From JBFKOL01 sp041628815 (GTDB taxonomy: Bacteria > Bacteroidota > Bacteroidia > Chitinophagales > Saprospiraceae), in assembly GCA_041628815.1 (NCBI GenBank), contig JBFKOL010000034.1:1-21746 (forward strand): 21,746 bases of DNA. The letters are read 5' to 3'. Below, one piece after another: positions 17,014 to 21,746 of the stretch; position 1 is the stretch's first letter, and the number at the start of each line of letters is the position of its first letter. The position numbers were made by a program, and so were the translations under genes. The notes beneath the pieces were generated by a model. That model was given only the letters and a program-made list of their open reading frames with translations, was not told the origin of the DNA and made no database searches.

Positions 17014-17033
17014 ACTAACAATTATTTGTTAGT
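17014..17033. promoter_or_regulatory. Perfect 20-bp palindrome between parE and cvpA
   Basis: ACTAACAA-TTAT-TTGTTAGT is two perfect 8-base arms around TTAT. It lies in the 157-base divergent region, 23 bases from the parE ATG. On the minus strand TAGTTTTA, a -7-like sequence, begins in its right half and continues past it, so a protein bound here could block parE transcription. Nothing U-rich follows, so a terminator is unlikely. Confidence 0.45.
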
Positions 17034-17135
17034 CTCACTATTTCAAATACTTATGATTCAATCGCAAAAATAAAAAAGTAGCAATTCAATTGCCCAATAT
17101 TGATAACGCAAAAAGCATATGTATATATTTTTAAA

Positions 17136-17143
17136 TACCTTCG
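17136..17143 (+). promoter_or_regulatory. Candidate -7 element of cvpA
   Basis: TACCTTCG differs from the Bacteroidota consensus TAnnTTTG at one base and ends four bases before the cvpA ATG, so transcription would start at or next to the start codon. No convincing -33 TTTG was found, which weakens the call. Confidence 0.35.
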
Positions 17144-17147
17144 CCTC

Positions 17148-17684
17148 ATGATTCTGGATCTGATTGCTGCCGTTATTATAACGTACGGGTTTTACCGCGG
17201 ATATACAAAAGGTCTGATCAATACAGTTGTTGATACGATGTCTATCCTTGTCGGCTTGGTAATTGCCCTAAAGTTTTCACCCCTTTTGATCGGATACCTG
17301 CAAAAAGTAGTCAATCTCAATCCTTCAATTGAGTTTATCCTTGGATTTATCATCGTCTTTTTCGTAGTTATGCTTCTGCTTCGTTTCATTGGTGAACGAA
17401 TTGAAGATCTATTAAAGGCAGTAAAGATCAATTTTATCAACCAGTTGGCGGGAGGTGCCTTATTGGGTTTTGTCTTTGCTTTTCTCATTGGTGCTTTGTT
17501 TCTCCTGTTGTCGCGTCTTCAAATCCTTACTGAGGGTGTAACATCTTCATCCACATTGTATGAACACCTAATCTCTGTTACGCAGGAAGGTGGATGGATC
17601 TTCGAGAAATTCAAGGTATTATTTACGGACTTCTGGGATCAGTTTATGTCGACCATCGATCAGGTTAAAGACCGCCTTGAATAG
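17148..17684 (+). CDS. CvpA family membrane protein
   Basis: A 178-residue inner-membrane protein with four hydrophobic helices: MILDLIAAVIITYGFYRGY, then VVDTMSILVGLVIALKF, FILGFIIVFFVVMLLLRFI, and ALLGFVFAFLIGALFLLLS. The motif GFYRGYTKGLI after the first helix and the FINQLAGGALLG segment before the last are typical of the CvpA family, first linked to colicin V production but also tied to purine supply and envelope stress; its biochemical role is unsettled. The ATG at 17148 begins directly with the first helix and is preferred to a TTG 48 bases upstream. It is divergent from parE and ends four bases from the end of convergent obg. Confidence 0.88.
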   Translation: MILDLIAAVIITYGFYRGYTKGLINTVVDTMSILVGLVIALKFSPLLIGYLQKVVNLNPSIEFILGFIIVFFVVMLLLRFIGERIEDLLKAVKINFINQLAGGALLGFVFAFLIGALFLLLSRLQILTEGVTSSSTLYEHLISVTQEGGWIFEKFKVLFTDFWDQFMSTIDQVKDRLE

Positions 17685-17688
17685 TCTC

Positions 17689-18681
17689 TCAATCATTGAT
17701 GAGCTCCCATAATTTATCTTTCAATACCAATAGTCCCTCTCCTGTAATTGAAGAAAAAAATACGTAGGGTACACCTTCTGGCAAGGTAGGCCTGAGCAAT
17801 TCCTTTAATTCTTCGTCGACAAGATCGCTTTTAGATATACCCAGCAACCTGGGCTTGAAAAGCAACTCCGGACTGTAGAGTTCGAGTTCGCGGAGCAATA
17901 TCTGGTATTCTTTGTCTATTGAGTCGGTATCTGCTGACACCATGAAAAGCAGCACTGCGTTGCGTTCTATGTGCCTGAGGAAACGCAAGCCAAGCCCTTT
18001 ACCTTCGTGTGCATTTTCGATGATACCGGGTATGTCTGCCATGACAAAAGATCGATTGTCTCTGTAGGCAACGATCCCCAGATTCGGTACCAGGGTGGTG
18101 AAGGGATAAGCTCCGATCTTGGGTTTGGCCGCACTGAGTACTGAGAGTAAGGTGGATTTGCCGGCATTGGGAAAGCCCACAAGACCTATATCAGCCAACA
18201 ATTTTAGTTCGAGCACAAACCATACTTCCTGTCCTTCTTCTCCCGGCTGTGCATAGCGCGGGGCCTGGTTGGTAGCAGATTTGAAGTGCCAGTTGCCCAA
18301 TCCGCCTCGTCCACCTTGTAGCAGGACTTCTTCCTGGCCGTGATGATCGATTTCAAGTATTTGTTCGTTGGTTTCGGCTATTTTAGCCACTGTTCCTGGT
18401 GGCACTTCCAAGATCTGGTCATCCCCGCTGGCACCTGTCTTGCGCGAGGCGCCGCCATGATCGCCATGTCCAGCAATAATGTGCTTGCGATATTTAAGAT
18501 GGAGCAGGGTCCATAGCTGGTCATTGCCCTTAAGGATGATGTGTCCTCCTCTGCCTCCGTCACCGCCGTCGGGCCCGCCTTTTGGATTGAACCTGTCGCG
18601 GTGAAAGTGGGCACTGCCCGCACCCCCCGCCCCAGAACGACAGCAAATCTTTACATAGTCGACAAAATTCTGCTCTGCCAA
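17689..18681 (-). CDS. obg: GTPase Obg/CgtA
   Basis: An essential GTPase acting in late 50S assembly and nutritional stress control. At 330 residues it has the glycine-rich Obg fold (1-157, with GGPDGGDGGRGGHI and GGRGGLGNWHFKS) and the G domain: G1 GFPNAGKS (169-176), a threonine pair in the YPFTT switch I (192-196), G3 DIPG (216-219), G4 SKSD (283-286; standard NKxD replaced by SKSD) and G5 SSITGEG (310-316). It ends after the G domain without the C-terminal OCT domain, as in many non-Firmicute Obg proteins. It follows adk after 11 bases, a common Bacteroidota order, so the two are likely cotranscribed. Confidence 0.97.
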   Translation of the reverse strand: MAEQNFVDYVKICCRSGAGGAGSAHFHRDRFNPKGGPDGGDGGRGGHIILKGNDQLWTLLHLKYRKHIIAGHGDHGGASRKTGASGDDQILEVPPGTVAKIAETNEQILEIDHHGQEEVLLQGGRGGLGNWHFKSATNQAPRYAQPGEEGQEVWFVLELKLLADIGLVGFPNAGKSTLLSVLSAAKPKIGAYPFTTLVPNLGIVAYRDNRSFVMADIPGIIENAHEGKGLGLRFLRHIERNAVLLFMVSADTDSIDKEYQILLRELELYSPELLFKPRLLGISKSDLVDEELKELLRPTLPEGVPYVFFSSITGEGLLVLKDKLWELIND

Positions 18682-18692
18682 TGTTCTTTTTG

Positions 18693-19319
18693 CTATAAGG
18701 TGCCGACCACCTGGGACAGGCGTCTGTGGATCTCCGTGATTTCACCGATACCTGAGATCTTCTGGGCGAGGCCGCGGGTATGGTAATAATTATAGACCGG
18801 TGCCGTTTCCGCATTGTAAACGGCGATTCGATTTCTGATGACTTCTTCGCTGGCGTCATCAGCTCTTCCCGACATCTTTCCCCGTTCCAAAAGGCGATGT
18901 ACAATTTCGTCGTCGTCCACGTCCAGCGCTATTAGCCTGGATATAGAAGTGGACATGCTGTCCAGCAGTGCGTCCAGGGCTTCTGCTTGTGGAATGGTGC
19001 GGGGAAAACCGTCAAAAATAAATCCATTGGCATCGGGAGACTTATCCATACGGTTCTTGAGCATCGCTACAGTTACCTGGTCGGGCACCAGCTCTCCTTT
19101 ATCCATATAGGTCCTGGCTTTCTGGCCTAATGGCGTATTGTTGCCCAATTCGTATCTGAACAAATCGCCAGTGGAGATATGTTCCAGTTCAAACTTTTCG
19201 GCCAATTGTACCGCCTGGGTACCTTTGCCGCTCCCAGGGGGGCCAAATAAAATGATATTGATCATTGGTGTAGATTCTTGTTTCCTGAACAGAGATTTGA
19301 TAAAGTCGATCACTCCCAT
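18693..19319 (-). CDS. adk: Adenylate kinase
   Basis: It interconverts ATP + AMP and 2 ADP. From the internal ATG at 19265 the protein has the standard 190 residues beginning MINIILFGPPGSGKGTQ (P-loop). It then shows HISTGDLFRYEL (AMP site), NGFIFDGFPRTIPQAEALD, and a short LID with ERGKMSGRADD followed by IRNRIAVYN, i.e. the short zinc-free form. The longer start at 19319 adds 18 residues (MGVIDFIKSLFRKQESTP) and begins two bases after the stop of the upstream gene, a spacing that suits translational coupling. Which start is used is undecided; the longer one is given here. Obg follows after 11 bases. Confidence 0.97.
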   Translation of the reverse strand: MGVIDFIKSLFRKQESTPMINIILFGPPGSGKGTQAVQLAEKFELEHISTGDLFRYELGNNTPLGQKARTYMDKGELVPDQVTVAMLKNRMDKSPDANGFIFDGFPRTIPQAEALDALLDSMSTSISRLIALDVDDDEIVHRLLERGKMSGRADDASEEVIRNRIAVYNAETAPVYNYYHTRGLAQKISGIGEITEIHRRLSQVVGTL

Positions 19320-19321
19320 CT

Positions 19322-19834
19322 TTATTGGTTCACGATGTCCGTTAATGATATCACCTTAAAGATCTTGGATTTCCAATAATTCGAAGCAAGGATATCCTGG
19401 GATATTACTCCTCTCGATGAAGTGCTGTGTACGACATATAAAGATTTCCGGGTAACTTTTGTTATGATGCTTACATGAAATACTTCCCCATTTTTCTTAA
19501 AAAATATCAGGTCTCCCGGCATTGCCGAAGAAAGGACGATGCTGGCTCCAAGTCCCGACTGTACTTCAGACGATGCAGGCAGGGAGTAGCCTGCTTTGGC
19601 AAAGGCATACTGCACGAGGCCCGAGCAATCAAAGACCCGCGGTCCTTTACCTGCATACTTATACGACGAACCTATCCTACTACTGGCTGCCCTGACGACA
19701 TCGTCTCTGACATTTTTATAAGAAGGCTTTTCTGTAATGTTCTTTGCGGTCCTGCAAGCTGATATGCCGAAAAAAGTCAACAAGCCAAATACAGCTACTT
19801 TAAGAAAAATGATCCCATGATCCTCCATGCCCAT
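19322..19834 (-). CDS. NlpC/P60 family cell-wall hydrolase, lipoprotein
   Basis: From the ATG at 19834 (or 19828) the product is 170 residues with a lipoprotein signal ending GISAC (C27). The frame is open further upstream into the ctc 3' end, but that part is basic and follows no signal, so the internal start is chosen. The NlpC/P60 domain has the catalytic C70 in VFDCSGLVQYAFAKAGYSLP, H120 in EVFHVSI and a third polar residue, probably H136 in VVHSTSSRGV. PGDLIFFKK is the usual strand before the histidine. Such enzymes cleave peptide stems of peptidoglycan, often between D-glutamate and the diamino acid. Lipidation puts it at an envelope membrane. adk begins two bases after its stop. Confidence 0.92.
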   Translation of the reverse strand: MGMEDHGIIFLKVAVFGLLTFFGISACRTAKNITEKPSYKNVRDDVVRAASSRIGSSYKYAGKGPRVFDCSGLVQYAFAKAGYSLPASSEVQSGLGASIVLSSAMPGDLIFFKKNGEVFHVSIITKVTRKSLYVVHSTSSRGVISQDILASNYWKSKIFKVISLTDIVNQ

Positions 19835-19880
19835 AAGGCGAGGGCGATCATTAACTTCTTGACCGGCGTGTCGAAGCAAA

Positions 19881-20510
19881 CTATTCTTCGTTTGCGGCTT
19901 CCTGCTCCTCTGTAGTTTCTTCTTCCTCTTGTTCTTCTTCTTCCAGCTCGGCGTCACCTTTCAAGGCTCTTGGCACGACCACAGACGCTACGGGTGTACT
20001 GGGATCAACCATCACCTCTATGCCTTCAGGTACTTCAATGGCTTTTACACGAATGGTACCTCCTAATTTCAACTTGGAAATGTCTACAAACAACTCGTCT
20101 ACGAGATCTTCAGGGGTAGTTTTTATTTTGACGGTGCGAATGTTTCGGATCAGTTTACCACCATTCTTGACACCTGGAGACTCTCCTTTGAACCGTACAG
20201 GCACATCTGCTTTTAGCGCATGTCCTTCCACCAACTCGAGAAAGTCGATGTGCTCGATTTCATCGGTAACAGGGTGGAAATCCACCTTTTGAACAATAGC
20301 TTTGTGAGAACTGCTGCCGATTTGGATCTCAGCTAATTTAAGGTCTGGCGTGAAAATGACGGGCTTGACATCGTTGTGGTTGGTAGTGAATGATGTAACC
20401 CCGTTCTTGCTGTAAAGGACAGCGGGAATTTTACCTTCGGCTCTCACGAGCTTGGCAGCTCTCTTGCCGGACTCATTCCGGGGTTCAGCGCTGATTTGTA
20501 CGACATTCAT
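19881..20510 (-). CDS. rplY: 50S ribosomal protein L25, Ctc form
   Basis: It binds 5S rRNA in the large subunit; the long form is also called general stress protein Ctc. At 209 residues it has the RNA-binding L25 domain (1-93, with EPRNESGKRAAKLVRAEGKI and AVLYSKNG), then the TL5-type beta domain (about 95-180: DIEHIDFLEL-like ahead of VPVRFKGESPGVKNGGKL, and SKLKLGGTIRVKAIEVPEGI). A very acidic tail of about 24 residues (mostly E) closes it, a common end in this phylum. A good Bacteroidota promoter and an inverted repeat precede it, suggesting its own transcription start ahead of nlpC-adk-obg. Confidence 0.96.
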   Translation of the reverse strand: MNVVQISAEPRNESGKRAAKLVRAEGKIPAVLYSKNGVTSFTTNHNDVKPVIFTPDLKLAEIQIGSSSHKAIVQKVDFHPVTDEIEHIDFLELVEGHALKADVPVRFKGESPGVKNGGKLIRNIRTVKIKTTPEDLVDELFVDISKLKLGGTIRVKAIEVPEGIEVMVDPSTPVASVVVPRALKGDAELEEEEQEEEETTEEQEAANEE

Positions 20511-20522
20511 GATCTGGATGTT

Positions 20523-20554
20523 CTTATCTTTTACAAAAGGGCTGCAAAGATAAG
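20523..20554. repeat. 9-bp inverted repeat over the rplY promoter
   Basis: CTTATCTTT (20523-20531) and AAAGATAAG (20546-20554) are perfectly complementary with 14 bases between them. One arm contains most of the -7 element of rplY, so the repeat could be an operator. If transcription starts within it, only half would appear in the mRNA. Confidence 0.45.
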
Positions 20555-20575
20555 TTTTGTTTTGAATTGATGAAA
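20545..20575 (-). promoter_or_regulatory. Promoter of rplY
   Basis: On the minus strand TATCTTTG (20552-20545) matches the Bacteroidota -7 consensus TAnnTTTG exactly. TTTC (20575-20572), one mismatch from the -33 TTTG, lies 19 bases upstream, the standard spacing. Expected start is near 20538-20540, giving a leader of about 30 bases. Confidence 0.6.
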
Positions 20576-20588
20576 GTGAAAATGGATA

Positions 20589-21338
20589 TCAGTCCCATTC
20601 GACTTCTCGCATCACTACATCTTTCATTCTTTTCCGGTTGATCAGACCAAAAAGTACCCCAAAGACGAATCCTCCGATGTGGGCCCACCAAGCGACACCG
20701 GATACCTGTGCGCTGACGGGACCTATGGAGCCGACACCCGCCATTAGCTGTTCTGCAAACCAGAACCCTAGGAATAAAATGGCCGGGATATGAAAAGGGA
20801 ATATGATAAATAGCATTTTCACCTGTGACCGCGGGAACATGACGATGTAGGCCCCCATCACGGCGGATATTGCACCACTGGCTCCGAGGGAGGGCACGAA
20901 ACCGGCGCAAAGGGCTGTAATCGATTCACACCCGCCGGGTGTGGCACAGGGAATACAGCAATTGGCCATTGCACCACCGCCTCCCGTAGCCATCGTAAAA
21001 TAGATGTGAGCAGCTATTGATACGAGTCCTCCTGCTATGTAGAAAGAGATGAACCGAAGGTTGCCAACGATGGCTTCTATGTTATCCGCAAATACCCAAA
21101 GAAAGAGCATATTCCCAATGAGGTGCATCCATCCACCGTGGAGAAACATGCTTGATAACAAGGTGTAATAGTCCTTGCCACTGATAATCTCTCTTGGTAT
21201 AGCCGCAAATTCACAGACGAGATTACCTGGTACAGAAAGTTGGAAGAGAAAAATGGCCACGTTAATAACGATCAACGAATAGCTGAACAGCGGCTTGTAG
21301 CCACCTTTTACATTGGTATCGCCTATGGGAAATAACAT
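20589..21338 (-). CDS. Rhomboid family intramembrane serine protease
   Basis: A polytopic inner-membrane protease of 249 residues that cleaves single-span substrates within the bilayer. Seen: FLHGGWMHLIGNMLFLWVFA (66-85) with the HxxGN type motif (H72, N76), GASGAISAVMG with catalytic S154, and GVAWWAHIGGFVFG with catalytic H220. Six hydrophobic helices are present. Between helix 3 and the GASG helix is an unusual glycine- and cysteine-rich insert (about 117-147) with C127, C128, C131, C137 and C144. The start ATG is at 21338 and no signal peptide is needed. It precedes rplY by 78 bases with an independent promoter between them. Substrates cannot be read from sequence. Confidence 0.93.
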   Translation of the reverse strand: MLFPIGDTNVKGGYKPLFSYSLIVINVAIFLFQLSVPGNLVCEFAAIPREIISGKDYYTLLSSMFLHGGWMHLIGNMLFLWVFADNIEAIVGNLRFISFYIAGGLVSIAAHIYFTMATGGGGAMANCCIPCATPGGCESITALCAGFVPSLGASGAISAVMGAYIVMFPRSQVKMLFIIFPFHIPAILFLGFWFAEQLMAGVGSIGPVSAQVSGVAWWAHIGGFVFGVLFGLINRKRMKDVVMREVEWD

Positions 21339-21543
21339 GAGTGGGAAGATAGGGAAATGGGAATAGAGAATGACGATTGATTGTCGCAGAATGTCGAAGC
21401 TAAGCGTATATCCCGCTGCATTATGGAAAAGATGTTCTGAGCGAAGTGTAGATCCAAGCCAGAGACGAACAGGTCCACTGCATAGGGGGGAGATGAAATT
21501 AGATTAGATATTAGGTGTGCAACAGGTGATATTTGATTTTGGA

Positions 21544-21573
21544 ATTGAGAAAATCGAAATTGAAGTATATTTG
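21544..21573 (+). promoter_or_regulatory. Promoter of tRNA-Met
   Basis: TATATTTG (21566-21573) matches TAnnTTTG exactly. ATTG (21544-21547) is a -33 candidate 18 bases upstream, slightly short. The -7 box ends 11 bases before the tRNA 5' end, so only a very short 5' leader is expected. Confidence 0.6.
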
Positions 21574-21584
21574 CCATCCGTTTT

Positions 21585-21658
21585 GGCGTGGTAGCTCAGC
21601 CGGTTAGAGCGCAGGATTCATAATCCTGAGGTCGGGAGTTCAAGTCTCCCCCACGCTA
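21585..21658 (+). tRNA. tRNA-Met (anticodon CAT)
   Basis: The 74 bases fold as a full cloverleaf. Acceptor GGCGTGG pairs with CCACGCT, with a G-U at 1-72 and discriminator A. The D arm is GCTC/GAGC. The anticodon stem CAGGA/TCCTG closes the loop TTCATAA, and the T arm is GGGAG/CTCCC with loop TTCAAGT. CCA is not encoded. The paired 1-72 position and the anticodon stem without the three G-C pairs argue against an initiator tRNA. A lysidine-modified Ile2 tRNA also reads CAT and is not fully excluded. Confidence 0.93.
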
Positions 21659-21686
21659 CAGCAAGACATGGGTTACGGATCAAATA

Positions 21687-21746
21687 ATGTATTACGTTTA
21701 TATATTATACGGTCTTAGTGACCATAAACTCTACAAGGGCTATACC
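21687..21746 (+). CDS. GIY-YIG family nuclease, first 20 codons
   Basis: An ATG 28 bases after the tRNA opens a frame that runs off the window end. The visible residues include YVYILYGL and, ten residues on, LYKGYT, matching the GIY...YIG core (VYI and YKG) of the UPF0213/GIY-YIG single-domain proteins. These small predicted endonucleases are common in Bacteroidota, often in several copies and near tRNA or rRNA genes. The catalytic arginine and glutamate lie beyond the window, so integrity is unknown. Confidence 0.75.
   Translation, partial: MYYVYILYGLSDHKLYKGYT

Noticed and set aside
19835..19957. Upstream extension of the NlpC/P60 gene into rplY
   Set aside because: The added 41 residues are a highly basic shadow of the acidic-tail codons of rplY and would bury the lipoprotein signal; the internal ATG gives a standard lipoprotein.
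21323..21577. 84-codon minus-strand ORF upstream of the rhomboid gene
   Set aside because: Low-complexity, protein-unlike composition, overlaps the rhomboid start and runs into the promoter of the tRNA; no domain or signal seen.

Overview
The window comes from a chromosome of the phylum Bacteroidota. It carries a PorP/SprF protein, a PorE-like OmpA protein and a GldB lipoprotein, which belong to the gliding motility/type IX secretion repertoire of that phylum. It also has an ECF sigma factor coupled to a membrane-anchored beta-barrel protein, a DUF2279 protein, an adk-obg pair, and Bacteroidota-type -7 promoter elements (TAnnTTTG). Base composition is moderate. There are no insertion sequences, prophage genes or CRISPR arrays, so this looks like ordinary core chromosome with some lineage-specific envelope genes. 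The class cannot be fixed by eye; a Saprospiria- or Cytophagia-like member is a guess.

Left part (1-4.7 kb): the 3' end of pyrD (class 2 dihydroorotate dehydrogenase) ends at a hairpin. A 313-base gap follows, holding an 11-bp inverted repeat and then an unlisted 40-codon membrane-peptide ORF that ends exactly where convergent nadC ends. gldB is divergent from nadC and meets an exported DJ-1/PfpI lipoprotein gene tail to tail. That gene lies in a two-gene operon with a DUF2279 envelope gene.

Middle part (4.7-10.7 kb): starting five bases from DUF2279 on the other strand is a tight operon of porP/sprF, a 789-residue TPR/PD40/CRD/OmpA protein with an extra C-terminal DUF1573 domain, and a PnuC-type transporter. 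It converges on an overlapping ECF sigma factor/beta-barrel pair that looks like a sigma/anti-sigma unit reaching across the envelope.

Right part (10.8-21.7 kb): mostly housekeeping genes on the minus strand: metF, a carboxypeptidase-regulatory-like secreted protein, lon, parE, obg, adk, an NlpC/P60 lipoprotein, the L25/Ctc ribosomal protein gene and a rhomboid protease with a cysteine-rich insert. cvpA is on the plus strand, divergent from parE. At the right edge an elongator-type tRNA-Met(CAT) is followed 28 bases later by the first 20 codons of a GIY-YIG nuclease gene.

The gene set covers pyrimidine, NAD, folate and adenylate metabolism, protein quality control, DNA topology, ribosome function and envelope biogenesis. 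The best leads for something less described are the DUF1573-capped PorE-like protein, the sigma/beta-barrel pair, the nearly abutting porP/DUF2279 start codons, the small ORF with its upstream inverted repeat, and the rhomboid insert. Several convergent gene pairs overlap or touch, leaving no room for conventional terminators.
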